Shown here: piece after piece, positions 12,299 through 24,335 of the stretch
Position numbering within the stretch: the stretch's first letter is position 1
How the letters are laid out: each line of letters opens with the position of its first letter
Origin: Capitulum mitella
Lineage: Eukaryota > Arthropoda > Thecostraca > Pollicipedomorpha > Pollicipedidae
Direction of reading: 5' to 3'
Length of the DNA: 64,000 nucleotides
NCBI GenBank assembly: GCA_030062745.1
Contig: CP099847.1
Location: 24,786,923-24,850,922 of the forward strand
Notes under the pieces: generated by a model
The model's input: only the letters and a program-made list of their open reading frames with translations
Databases searched by the model: none
What the model was told of the DNA's origin: nothing
Program-made: the position numbers and the translations under genes

Positions 12299-14007
12299 GT
12301 AAGTGGCCAAAAATGTCTTTTCATTGTCTGTGGCGCACGGTTGGAGTTCTCTTGCTGTTTGTCAGCTGTGCATGCCTGGTTATCGGTGACAACTCCAGAG
12401 CCTTTTATCGTTGAAACCATGATCTGTTTACGGTAAAGACGCTTTGCACATTGTGCATGTCCACTGGTTTCTAGAATGGTTGAGAGGCCAAACACAGTGC
12501 GTTCAAAGAGAAAATGTACATCTGCTGCCAAAAACTGTTCTCGGCAGCTGACGACGCTTGTCATCAGCATGACGAGCATCCTGATGCGTCGTTCGCATGC
12601 GTCGCAAATGGGAAGAAACCTGTGGAAGGTTTGTAATGTATGCGGACTTTATTGAGGTTTTCGATCCCGAATCTCCCTGAAACCTCGGCAACCTTCCCGA
12701 CTGTGATAGAAGTGCCGAGATATGGTTTTAGTGTGGATTGGCCAGTCCAGTTTGGAATCAACCCATGAAACGGAACTTGAGCTGATCAGTCCACAGTGAC
12801 GAAAAATGAACCCTCATATGGTTCATCGTCCGTGAGCCGGGCGCTTTCACTCGTGATGGATTTATTCTACCGTGTGTGGTTTAGTACATCTAAATATACT
12901 CATGATGAGTGGAAAAATCCGTCCTCACTATCTTGAGCTGCTGCGACCTTAAAGACAGGCGTAGCTGAAGGTGAATATCATGTGGGCAGAGTGAGGCGCA
13001 GCCGTCGATGGCATTGCATGCAACAAACGCGTGTGACGAACTCCACCGTGTCAGCGCCAAGGTTTCGATGTTCGCGTATGCTGGTTTAAGTCACACCGTT
13101 GTTCGGCCCTGTCCCCCAGGTGAACAACTGCGTCGCCACTAACGACAGGCGCTACCTGCCCAGAACGAGAGCCGTCATCTTCCACGCTGCCGACACGAGC
13201 ATGTGGGACTTGCCGCCGGAGCGGACGCCCGACCAGTTGTTCGTGTATCTCACGATGGAGGCGCCGCCGCTTCTGGATATGCCACTGGGCGCACTCAACT
13301 CCGCCTTCAACATCACCATGACGTACAGGCGCGACTCGGACGTTGTCATGCCGTACGGGCTGACGCGGCGCCTGAACGGAACCGCCGCGACTCCTCCGAC
13401 GGACGCGTCTCCGGCGCGACCGGCCGGGGCGGCGAGGGCGGCGACCGTCGCGTGGGTGGTGTCCCACTGTCGTACCTCCGGCGGACGGGAGCAGTACGTG
13501 GCGGAGCTGCAACGCTACCTGCCCGTTGACGTGTACGGCGCGTGCAACAACCGTCCGTGCCCGGAGCGTGGCGTCACGGCGTGCTACCGGTACCTGGCGC
13601 CGACGCACATCTTCTACCTGGCGTTCGAGAACGCGCTGTGTCACGACTACGTGACCGAGAAGTTCTTCGAGGCGCTGGAGGCCGGCATGGTGCCAGTAGT
13701 GCGCGGCGCCTCGCGCGCTGAGTACGAGGCGGTTGCGCCGCCCGGCTCGTTTGTGCACGTGGACGACTTTGCCGGTCCGCGGGAGCTGGCCGCGCACCTG
13801 CGCTACCTGGCGGCTAACGCGTCGGCGCTGGCCGAGCTTACCGCCTGGCGGAGCCGCTACCGGGTGACAAGGGTGTCGGCCTGGTGCGACCTGTGCGCGC
13901 TCATCAACCGGCCGACCGTCTCTCGGTACGACGACATGCGCCGGTGGTGGCACGACGGTTCCCAGTGCAGCAACGGTGACGCCTCCTCCACCTGCGGCGC
14001 ATGTTAG
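12011..14007 (+). CDS. Alpha-1,3-fucosyltransferase (GT10), complete two-exon gene
   Basis: Transfers fucose from GDP-fucose to GlcNAc in alpha-1,3 linkage on glycoproteins in the Golgi. Coding exons 12011-12298 and 13120-14007 join in phase 0 across an 821-bp GT-AG intron (GTAAGT / CCCCCAG) and give 391 residues, a normal length for this family. Residues 15-33 are one membrane anchor after a short basic tail, as expected of a type II Golgi protein. Family hallmarks follow: VLYWTPFF (72-79), FNITMTYRRDSD (159-170) and FYLAFENALCHDYVTEKFF (261-279), the last being the donor-binding signature. N-glycosylation sequons include NIS (68), NIT (160) and NGT. An Ala/Pro-rich insert (about 182-203) separates the N- and C-terminal halves. 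The GTG three bases before the ATG was rejected as a start. A FucT-C-like member is likely, but the exact acceptor cannot be told from sequence. Confidence 0.93.
13120..14007 (+). CDS. Fucosyltransferase exon 2 (residues 97-391)
   Basis: Begins after a CCCCCAG acceptor and ends with TAG at 14005-14007. It contains the acceptor-side motif and the whole donor-binding domain. Third positions are almost all G or C, which also keeps a long antisense frame open (see rejected items). Confidence 0.92.
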   Translation: MNNCVATNDRRYLPRTRAVIFHAADTSMWDLPPERTPDQLFVYLTMEAPPLLDMPLGALNSAFNITMTYRRDSDVVMPYGLTRRLNGTAATPPTDASPARPAGAARAATVAWVVSHCRTSGGREQYVAELQRYLPVDVYGACNNRPCPERGVTACYRYLAPTHIFYLAFENALCHDYVTEKFFEALEAGMVPVVRGASRAEYEAVAPPGSFVHVDDFAGPRELAAHLRYLAANASALAELTAWRSRYRVTRVSAWCDLCALINRPTVSRYDDMRRWWHDGSQCSNGDASSTCGAC

Positions 14008-14095
14008 GGTCGGCCGGCTCGGCACATGCACCCCACTGACTGCAGCCATCACAGAGTTTGTTTCTCTGTCTTTCCGTCACAGGTACATTTTTAAT
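14008..14095 (+). other. Proximal 3' untranslated region of fucosyltransferase
   Basis: Follows the stop codon directly and has no open frame continuing the gene. The true transcript end is unknown. Confidence 0.5.
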
Positions 14096-14302
14096 GCAGT
14101 ATTTGATACGTCACAGGATAGGGGGAAATTTCATTCCATTCCTTTATAGAATGCGTCGACTAATGCATTTGATACGTCTCAGGAATAGGTGTAAACTTGA
14201 TTCTGTGCTCTTATAGGAGACGCCGACCATTGCAGTATCCGATGTCTGAAGAATAGGGGTAAACTTGACTTCATGCGGTTACAAATGACGCCGACCAACT
14301 AT
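14096..14302 (+). repeat. Three-copy degenerate tandem repeat in fucosyltransferase 3' flank
   Basis: Units start at 14096, 14162 and 14230 (66-68 bp). Each reads roughly GCAGTATTTGATACGTCWCAGGAATAGG, then AAACTTGATTC, then TTATAGGA.ACGCCGACC. It probably lies within the 3' untranslated region. Confidence 0.85.
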
Positions 14303-17300
14303 CTCCGCAATGATATTTAATATTACATTACCATTCAGTTTTAACTATATATATTTATAAGTGCCGTTCACATTTTGGCACTTAAAGGGACATTTGCTGC
14401 GCTAATTTGCCCCTCTAGGCCTTTTGTCACTCCGTGACGTCATGCCATGCCAGTGCTGATTGCTAGTCTTAATCCATAGCTTTTGATTTGATGCTGGTGA
14501 GCCATATTTGTCTGGCATTGTTCGAAGACACGCTGCTTGGAATCGAAGAGAGAACCGCTTAGCTAGTAGACCCCTTTGTGTAATGACTGCATGATTTTGT
14601 TTTTATGCTTACGTATATATTTTGCCGTTTATGTATCGATGCCTTTTAAAATGTGATGTATGCCTCCTTAAAGCCCTATTCCCGGAGGGCTAGACGGTAT
14701 GATCGATTCCCGGCAGGGGGAGGATTGCCCCCCTTCCTGAGATCTCGAGAACTACACTGATTTTATCCGATTTAATCGCAATAAACGGCAATCGATTTGC
14801 CATGACGTGAGCTACATTTTTCTAAAAAGGAATCTTCAAAATTTTGAAAGGGGTGGATATAGGGGGCAAAAATGTAAAAATCATGGTTATTTGTGGACTT
14901 CTAATTCCGTTGTTTATGTACCGATTTTGATGAAACTGGTATGAATCGAGAGGTTATGGATAGGAATTTTGCCGTTGGTACACACATCCGAAATTTCGAG
15001 AAAATTCGTGGGCGTTCACAGGGTTTCGAAAATCGGATTGGTTTTTTAAGAACTGAATGAACGAAAAGGTAACAGCACTTTTTGGCTTCTGAGTCATGCT
15101 GTGCTAAAGAAGTACAATTCGCATTACAATGTTTGTAAAATGTTAGCATAGGCGGTGCCAGGGACATGAAAAAATGGGGAACTGTCATGGTCACACGTTC
15201 TTCAGATCAACTTGTGATCTTTGAGCGTAAATGACCTCCAGTGACCTTGGAGCCACTTGGAATGATTCTGTGTGCATGTAATATTATCTGTAAACGTTTT
15301 CAATCATTTGAATTTACTATTTCAAAAATTTCATTTTATGGCTATTGCGATATAGGGCTGTGACATTTTATGTCATAGCTCCGTGACCCGACTCGATGTC
15401 AGGCTGAAATTTGATACACAAGTAGAGGACACCGTTCTACGTGATATATATTCCGGCTTTGGCAGCTGAACAACAGCGCCAAAATTATTGCTATACAACC
15501 AAATTTTGACTTGACCTTCACTTGACATTGCAAAGTGACCTCCCATGAACAAAATTGTATCTGCATGTTGTCCAAGTATTTTGCTTTGCATCCATTTAAA
15601 GTTTCAAGTTTTATCCTAAAAACGCTGTTTTTGGCAGTCATTTTCTTTTCACCCTCAACAGGGCCAAAAATGGCGTGAGGTGCCTTCCAAAAACGTTGCC
15701 TGACTCCGACCCCGTGCAAAATAGAATTTTGAAAGTTTGTCACGACACGCAGGAGGAATAGCTAGGAAAAGTCACCAAGCTTCCTGAAGCTGCGCGTAAA
15801 AGCCTGGAGTTGGCAAGAAAAAACTCGAAGGGAACGGATTTACCCCCCCGTTGGGAACAGAATTTTAACCCGGTTCCGCCTGGCGTGTTTTCGAATCCGC
15901 GACTGCTTTGGGGTGTCCAAAAAAACACCTCCCTGCTATTTTGGGGTCTAACCGTCGGATCTGAACCGGCCTGCCATCAATCTACCATCAATCGATAGTG
16001 AGCCTTGCAATTCAGAAAATACATGTTAGCCCTGGGCACGTGGCTGATGACGTCACAGGTCACGTAAGATGCATAACACGACGTCTGAAAAACTGACATC
16101 GGTTTGTACATCTTATCATCGGCAGTAGTGGTCACAGAGTCTTCAGTTAGGCATCAAACGAAAGGTTACGATCTTCTGTATCAAATTCTTGGCAAAGTGC
16201 TAAAAAATGTCAGGTCAAGGTCAGATGAAATATTAGTTTTACTTTACATGCCAAAGCTCGATACTTAGTTGCAGCTGTTTTGATTTACGTAACAAAAAGG
16301 ATGAAGTGAAACCTTATGATCACTTTTGCATCATCTTTGTTTCATTCAGTCAAGGTCAGTCTAGGTCAGGTCAGATAAGGGTGTTTTATTTTTCCTGACA
16401 AAGAGCGATAATTACTCGCTAGACGTCATAGCGGGGTCAAATGCAGAACTGAAATGATTTGTCGTGACAGCTAAATCTGCTCCGTCCGCTCTTGGTCTGG
16501 TGAAGGTTCAGCCAGGTCACGACAGATAATCATTTTCCATTTTCTGTTTGGGAACAATAATTGCTCTCTGCTGCTACCGAATGATCATCTATAGCCAATG
16601 TATTACGTTGTTTCGTTTTGGTATTTACCTGTAACGTGACCTGGCATGACCTCGCGTTGCATTGGAAGAACCTTGCTAAGAGGCGGATATGGGTTGGCTT
16701 GCCTGGCTTGGATTATAGGGAAGGTCAGCGGGAACCACTTCTTTTATCCAGAATGTAAATCAATCCAATTGTCATCATGCATGTGACCTAACATGACCTC
16801 TAGTGTTGGCGTGTCATGGTTGTATATCCTTTTGGTGACCGTATCCTATGTAAATCCAAATAATTGTGCATTATATTCACGAATATTATGTAAGAATAAA
16901 CCAAGCATGTTCGCGCCGCCGCCTGATGAGGCCCAAACATGTATGCAAGGGTTTGTTTATGACGTCATGTCCCCATGACGTGACCTAGCATGGAAATGTT
17001 TTTGATGTCAAAATACGTCGAATTGATTGTTGGACAGGTACTGATAATTTGGTTGAGCTAACTTAAACGGTTCATAAGTTATCCAAGAAAAACCGAGGGG
17101 TGCCTTATTCGACAATCCCCAGCCAGTGCAGCGTTCAAGAGGCTTGGAAATCTTGCTTGCATATGTGTTGGTTTCGATGCGCGTGTGCCCGTAGGAAAAG
17201 AAAGATATCACTGCCATGCAGCACGTAATCTGTAAATCGAATGTTGTGACCGTACATACCAGTAGTGTCTTACTGAAGACAATCTTAGAGAACTGATTTC

Positions 17301-19059
17301 ATTTTAGGCACGTCTTTCGTGTGGTCACATTTCACGATAATGCGTTGCGTGCCAAGCATATTTCGGCATAGATCCCTTCATGCTTTTTCCAGTGAACACA
17401 TTCGCACACCGTGTGCCTCCGGAGCCCTTGGAGTCCAAAGGGTTCTTAGTACAGATTTCTCATTTTGGATTGGAATAGTCGAGGTCTTATATCTTAATAG
17501 AAGTCAAATGGTATTTTTTTTTTGGCCCCCATTATCATTGCTGTATACCAGGCCTGGTTTGTTCCTAGCGGCTCTTACAGCTCGTCTTCGTACTACACAT
17601 GACACCGCACTGGTGACATCACAGGGAACCAACACAGTACGTATCATTGCTATATTTTTTCTGTACTTGTAAATGCATGTATGTCTATAATGTATGTATA
17701 TTTAACGTATCTGTATAAACGCAGTTGTGTCATCGTCACGGGCAGAGTACCAAGTACTCCGACTGGCATCCTTCAGTCCCTCAGGGCCCCGACTAGCCGG
17801 CTGCACCGACGTCTGAGCGGCGGCGGCGGTCGGTCCCCGCGGCGAACAGACCGCTCGCCGACTGTTTGCGGTCGCGACGCTTCTCAACACGTTCTCAGCA
17901 CTGGCCTCGACCGCGACCACGGCGCTGGGCCCCTCTGTAGCCCCCGCTCGGTCACAGAACAGGCCAACACGGCCGCCTCGGCACTGTCCCCCCCCCCCCC
18001 GGCCTGCTTGCAATCGATGCGGCTTCTGCGCACAGTGCGCTGACCTCTCCCCAGCCCATCACGGCTGAAGGCGATCCGACCGCCGATTGCGACCTGCCAA
18101 ACCGACAGCACCTCTCGGCGAACGAGCCGACTGCTGGCGTTCCCCGACCGACAGCCTGCCTCCTGGACGCTGGCGAACCACCGCACAGACACCCATGTGA
18201 TGGAAAATGGGTGGTTCCTGCTTCAAAGGCTCCCCCGCGAAGGTCCCCGATGAAGGATTATGGCACCTTATTCCGCAAAATCGCCCTGGGAACATAAAAG
18301 AGGCACCAACGTTTTATCAGGAAGCGCCCTTTTGCCAGAAGAGGTCCCTTGTGTCACAGAGACACAGTTCCATACCTCACGTTCAGGCTGTTGCTGGATA
18401 CATTTTCACGGGCGACTTCTGTCCGCTGATACAAAAACGCTCTGTCGTTACAGAGCTCACATTTTGACGTCGTGCGCTCTTGGAATAGGACATGGGTGCC
18501 ATTTTGTTAAAAAGGCACCCTTGTAACACGGAGGAAGCGGCCATGAAAATACATACATACAATATACTACGCCCACGTATAACACGGGCATCCGGCTGTC
18601 AACTGCATAATTGTCAAAACGTCCTCGTGAGTCGTTTTGATGTCGCCCGTCACGCACAGTTATACGCTTCGGTGGAACTACGCGTTATTACGGTAGAGTT
18701 TGGTGCCCTCCCGATGCAACTTTGCTTCCTTTTCGAAGCAGTTTTGGTCCTCCACTATCGTCATCGGGCCCCCCCCCCCCCAAACAAAAACCGTGGCAGA
18801 ATCCTTTGGGCACAGCTTAGTTACAGGTCGTAATGGAAATTGTTAGCCTTGAGGTACATACGCGATGCTATGGGAACTCTGGACTGTGAAAAAGCCATGT
18901 TAGCAGTGTTGTGACGTAAGGTGAAATAGCCATAATAGCAGTGGAGTAACGTTTTGACAAAATTATCGATTGCCACGAAACTTTTCTTATTTATAGACCA
19001 TGACAAATGGAAGTATTCTGCTATTTCGAATTTCGCTTTTCGGGAATTTGAAGATCATT
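14303..19059. other. Long intergenic region, no gene seen
   Basis: No frame resembles a known protein. Features noted: a G/C hairpin-like AGGGGGAGGATTGCCCCCCTT near 14716; many AGGTCA/TGACCT half-sites between 16030 and 16990; a CpG-rich block at about 17750-18060; and poly-C runs at 17989-18000 and 18769-18781. Frames in the CpG-rich block are open on both strands and are judged to be compositional. Confidence 0.45.
14780..14785 (+). terminator. Possible polyadenylation signal of fucosyltransferase
   Basis: An AATAAA hexamer 0.77 kb after the stop codon, the first canonical one found on the coding strand. No downstream GU-rich element was verified, so the assignment is tentative. Confidence 0.3.
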
Positions 19060-19900
19060 GGTCTTACGTATTGTAAACTTTGTGCCTTTTTCCGTTTTTT
19101 CTTGTTTTTGTACTGGGATCGTTGGTCTGGTTTGGTGGTTTTGGAGCTTAAATATACACTCTGATGTTCCTCACGTCCTTTGCGCACGTAATTGTACCTA
19201 CTGGCTTGTGAAGTGTGGACGGGTCGTGCTTCATACAAAATTTTTGGCCCCACAACCAAACGTCATCCATGGGTTTACAGTCTTAGAATGGTTATTGGTA
19301 CTGATGTACCTCGGAACCACTAATATATGGCAAAAACGTACCTGCTAAGGGTGACATAATCTCATTTGACCCAGGCTGAGCTTATTTGGCCTTATGGAAA
19401 AAGTATTCTGTTTGCAGTGCAAACGCACTTTGCATGGCAACCAGTGATAAGAACTACACCGATGCCTTCTTTCCATACAGTTCGTGTAGCCCCAGCCCTC
19501 TATTTTTGGTCGCCAAAAAAATCTCGACATCGCGAAAATCACTTCCCAACAAATATGGGTCATTTACATTGTGGCCGTGCCCACCGCTTGGCATCTTTGT
19601 GGCTTTGTGAAAAATGTTTTTGGCACTGGTTTGATGATGAAGGGATAGTATATGAACTCATGTTAAAGAGTTTTATGCCGTATCGTGTAGGGCCAATGGC
19701 AATGCGGCAGATGATGCGGTAGACACCAGAACCGACCGACGTATAGGTTGCAGCACCTGACTTAGGTTGGCCTTGTTGGATCTTCATATGGATAACTGCA
19801 GACTTCATATGCGTACTGGGCACAAGTGCGGCGTATTCAAACCAGAACACATAAGTATGCATTAGAGTTTGCCACGGTCCCAAAATGACAAGCCCTTGCC
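19060..19900 (+). repeat. Dispersed repeat family B, copy 1
   Basis: Shares, in the same order, CTGGTTTGGYRGTTTTGGAG, CCACAACCAAAC, GGCAAAAACGTAC, TTTGACCCAGGCTGA, TTCCCAACARATAT and a final GCAGACTTCATNTG block with 31010-31830 (same strand), and with 33990-34565 (opposite strand). The family is diverged and no coding capacity or termini were recognised. Confidence 0.65.
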
Positions 19901-21749
19901 TGACGCTAGCCCGCAAATGTGAAGCCCAGGCCTACCCGGGCCCTTTCAGTTTAATGTATATAAAGACCAAGTACAAGCCTAGATCTTTTACTGTCAAAGA
20001 AGGAGTGCAGGAAGTCTGAAAGGTGAAGTCTAATGCTGTGCTAAACAACTGCTAAACATTCACTCAAAGTTCCAATTAACTTTCTCTTCAGGCACAACTT
20101 AGTCAGATCCTGGAACTCGGGGTTTCAAATACAATTTTAGAGAATAATTGGGCCCAGGCCCGGCCCGGCCCCTACGGATTTGGGGATTAGCCTGCCTAGC
20201 CCTACCCGAGCCCTAGGGACAGCCCTAAACCCATAGGGCTGGCCCGGTCCGTCACGCCACCAGTATATATATTAAAAAAAACGCGTCTCCCGCCTTTACA
20301 AAAAGACATTTTCTGATTCAGTTTACGATTTCCTTGAAATGAACGATTTTGGCCCCAAATGCCTTTTTTCATCCACGTAGGTAAATCAGTTAAACCTTTT
20401 TTGCTGCTAACAGTTTTGAAGTGACTTAGGAATGTCAACAGGGTAATTTGACCTAAGATGTTCCCTTATGACCCTAATACAAACATTGCTGAGAAAAACG
20501 AAATGTTGTCTTCCGGTTTCGCCAAAGGGTGCTTCAACGATGCTTTTACTTTTTCGGTAGGACTCATAGTCCTCGAGATGCTGGGGTGTTCATGAACCAT
20601 CCCTCTGTTTACCCACTTAAGTTTGTTGACTGACCCAGTTTCAATGCCCTTACCAAACGCAATGGTTATAAGCCATTAGAAGCATCAATGGCGACCCCAG
20701 GAAACCAAAAAAGGGTGACCTGAGTTAAATGACGGTGTCGATGGCTTGTTCATGAAACCAAACTGTATTTTTCAGCCAAACAATTTCGTACATGCTGTTG
20801 CAACAAATACCATTAGTAGGTTGAAACTAGTGATGTAAACCATTGGTACAAATGGATCGCAGTGTAAGCCAATAAATTTGTCGTGTCTGGCTCTGCCCAT
20901 GATCCTTATTAACGCTCCCTCTCCAAAATGTGCCTTTCAAATCAATATGATGGCATGTAGAAACGTGTTCGTATCGCGCCATACATTGCTTTCACAACTA
21001 AGAACCCATTTAGTTGTTATGGCGTTGCATTGCCCCTTTATGATGTCTCCTGCTCCGCCCCTGGTAGTTCCCCATATATTTTGTTGGGGTGTTATAAATG
21101 TCCTGCGCTAACATCGCATAATTGCCAAATATAGACTTATATCGCCGATGTGTAAAGGAGCGAGTATTCGTCTGGAGGGACCGCAATGAGTGGCGATACC
21201 TTGAACCCGCGCAGAGGGAAGGGGTTTCGCGCTAACGAGCACTGGAAGGGGGTCCAAAAGGACAACCACCGGTCTCGGAAACGGAAAGAGCTAGAAATAT
21301 GAAATTTTGTGGACAGGGTAGGGCCATAACGGTTTACATTGTGTACAATTCTGATGACCCTAGATCGATGTCTTTAAGATCAAATGGGGTCAAAAAGGTC
21401 AACTTTGGACACTTTCTCTGCCCGTACAGTCCATTCCGTACATCTTTCGAACAAAATGGGAAAATGGTGTTTGTTTGAGCGTTAAAATAATAGGATATAC
21501 GTGGAACACAACAACGTCCATTCATCTGACGTCTTAACTGAGGATTTTGGGCCGAGGTCGTGTCAGGCCATTGGCCTATGGCGTCATTTTTTCGTCCTTT
21601 GCAGCTCAGATTTCCAGGAACACGGGATAGCTTGAGTGTAAATGAGAGCGCTATAGGCATCTTTTGGCATATTTTCAGTGAAAATAGTCAACATCGGTAC
21701 ATTTGATCACTTTCAGTCTTTATATTTATGTATGTATGTATATGTATAT
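19901..21749. other. Intergenic, GCCCGGGCC-rich patches
   Basis: Blocks of CCCAGGCCTACCCGGGCCC (near 19925) and GGGCCCAGGCCCGGCCCGG (near 20150) with CCCTACCCGAGCCC downstream resemble the ends of some hAT miniature elements, which would make 19920-20240 one small element. This was not resolved further. No genes. Confidence 0.35.
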
Positions 21750-22375
21750 ATGTATATACATATGAGTATCAACGTGCCAAACGTGTTTTTAGTAGTGTCT
21801 TTGAAAACATATTTCACACAAATCGACATATTGCAAAGCATATCTTGGCCAGGCCACAAAATATTTACCCCTGATCTTTGATGACCTTGACCTGCGCTGA
21901 CCCTGGTACATATCAGCGTATCCATGTGCGCATACGTGTTTTTATTAGGGTCTTTGAATGCATATTTCATACAAATCGGCATATCGCAAAGTCAGTCTGG
22001 ACCAGGTCACAAGATATTTGACCTTGACCTTTGATGACTTTGGCTTTCACTGACCCTGGTATATATAAGCCTAAGTATATGAGTTTTTACACACATGTTT
22101 TTATTAGGGTTTCTGAATGCATATTTCATACAAACCGACATGTTGCAAAGCACATCTGGGTCAGGTTACAAGTTGATTGACCTTGACCTTTGATGACCTT
22201 GACCTACACTTACTCTAGTACATATAAGCGTGTCCATGTGTGCACACGTGTTTTTATCAGGATCTTTGAATGCGTATTTCGTACAAATCAACATGTCGCA
22301 AAGCAGATCTGGACCAGATCACAAGATATTTGACCTTGACCTTTGATGTCCTTAACCCTCATTGACCCTGACTTT
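21750..22375 (+). repeat. Four-copy tandem repeat, about 153-bp unit
   Basis: An ACGTGTTTTT anchor occurs at 21781, 21934, 22093 (ACATG variant) and 22246. Each unit holds TCTTTGAATGCATATTTC, ACAAATC, GCATATCGCAAAG, a GGACCAGGTCACAAGATATTTGACC block and TTGACCTTTGATGACCTTGACC, with several overlapping AGGTCA half-sites in opposite orientation. Short TATG/TA runs precede the first unit. Confidence 0.9.
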
Positions 22376-24020
22376 GGTCTTAGTACATCCATCACTTATC
22401 CCCAAATGACGTTGCCTGATTGTGCTCAAGCGGTAATCTTAGGTAGAACGCTAATCCTTTCACAAAGTTCCCATTGTCAGCGACAACCGTTATTTTCGTT
22501 ATGCTTGCTTGACTTCAAATGCTTGAAACTTCAAAAACGTCCGGCCGATTTCGATTTTCCTGCGTCAGTCAACGAGTTATTCAATTGCTATAAATGTTAC
22601 CAAGTAACAGCAAGCAGCTCCGGTTCGTTTTCAATATTTTCAAGAAAAACAGGTGGGGTAGGGGCACAAAAAGACCTCTTCCCCTTCCAGTGAGCTTGTT
22701 AAGAGTAATTGGTTCGAGATGACCTGGACAGCCAGATGTAAGCAATAAACCAATGAAGGTTAATCCTTAGCACTGGGTTGCGCATTCCTTACACCATTCA
22801 AACGCTGCATGGCCTGAAATAAAAGAAGCACTGCGCCAAAATACAGCTTCCATCCCAAAGGCTTCGTTCTGTGGGCTGATCCAGGTGACAATACAAATTA
22901 TATTAAAATAAGCATAAAAGGTTTTATGTCCCATACTTTTCAAGGTTAAACGCACAAAGGCTTATTTTCGCACAAAACAAAGTTGGATTTTTCACTGCCC
23001 TCGTATTAAGGTAGGTGACGTGTTTTAAACTCACGAGGCCAAGAGATCAAAATCTGCACACAATAACAAACAAAAACATGGAGAGAAATCCACGTACCAC
23101 TGAGTGTCTACCGATATATAAACTGGCCATATTCTCTACATTATTATAGGAGATCGAGAGCGTTAAAAACAACCATTCATCATGATTTCCATGCAATCTT
23201 GGTCAAGTTAGATGACGTGATCTAAGGTCACGAAGTTATTGGGTCAAAATTTGCTACACAAATGAAGAATAGTCTTTGCATCATTGCGAATTTAATGGTA
23301 GCCAACTTATCATATTTCTTGCAATATTGTAGGCGATACAGGTCGTTAAAGACGACCATCTGTCGTGATTTCTAAACAACTTCCGAAGCTATAACTCCCT
23401 TATGCCGAATGAAACTAAAAATTGCACAGATTGATTTGGAGTATCGGATAATCCATGGAAACAGAAGTCTGTGTCAAAATACGGGATAACGGGATGTTAA
23501 TTTTTTCATTTCAGCGGTCGATTTGTCGTGTAATGCCTCCAAGATTACGCTGCTTTTCATGTTTTGAATCAAGCCTTCCTGCAATGTAACCAATTCTGAT
23601 TTTTCGTCGGATTTTGGCCTTTTCATTGTTTTGCTTTTTAACAAAAAATATATGGTCATATGGCATAAGGCAAACTACCCTCTAAATCTGAGCTGGCTGT
23701 ATCCAGCTTATGAAAAAAATGAGGGGAGGCCACTCGTCCCCGTAATAAAGGAAATGGCTTGAGATTAACTTTCCCTGTTGTAAACGAACGGCTCCATGTC
23801 ATGTTCTGAATCTTTGACCAGCATGCTGTCTTGTCCCCAATCTTATAGATATGCGTCCATGTCGCCTTATTTTCGCGTCAATGCATCACTGGACTAAAGA
23901 AAAAGCGGTTGATTTTGGATCGAGAGTAACCGTGAAATTCCATCGAGTAACTAAAACATCTTGCACGTGTATCATCATAAATAAGAAAACGGTGTGCTCC
24001 TCATTCACACCATGTAAGTC
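22376..24020. other. Intergenic, no gene seen
   Basis: AT-rich single-copy-looking DNA. The minus frame 23474-23659 and the plus frame 22343-22693 are open but unrecognised. Confidence 0.4.
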
Positions 24021-24030
24021 GTGCCATCAA

Positions 24031-24335
24031 CCCAGCAAAACCAAGGTGGAAATCCGCACTGGAAAAGCGCGGCTGCCCCCCAATGTAACCCCGGTCCAAC
24101 GGCCTCCTATGAACCCTTTGCCGGGTCACTTTGTACCGGGTGCCAAGACATCGATCACGTGACCGATCTTCCCTCACAGAGAGGGTGGTATTGGCGGAGG
24201 AAATGCCAAGATCCGCCCCGGGCTGCCCCGTCACGGAGTTGCCAAAACCGCTCTATGGTGATGTTTTCAGACATAGAAATGTGCCACTGTGTGGTGCACA
24301 CCAATCGAACCGTACCACAAAAGCGCATCACGTGA
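24031..24335 (+). CDS. Cysteine-rich candidate terminal exon (uncertain)
   Basis: After an acceptor-like CATCAACCCAG an open frame of about 100 codons runs to a TGA at 24333-24335. It contains spaced cysteines, CTGC, KCQ, SCQ and MCHC, around a WYWRRK segment, with NRS and NRT sequons, an appearance reminiscent of a secreted disulphide-rich domain. I do not recognise the family, and no upstream exon with a signal peptide was found. It could be a chance frame bordering the CpG-rich block at 24430-24760. Confidence 0.2.

Noticed and set aside
13051-14052. 333-codon minus-strand frame opposite fucosyltransferase exon 2
   Set aside because: It exists because the GC-rich third positions of the real gene remove stops on the other strand; it has no recognisable domain.
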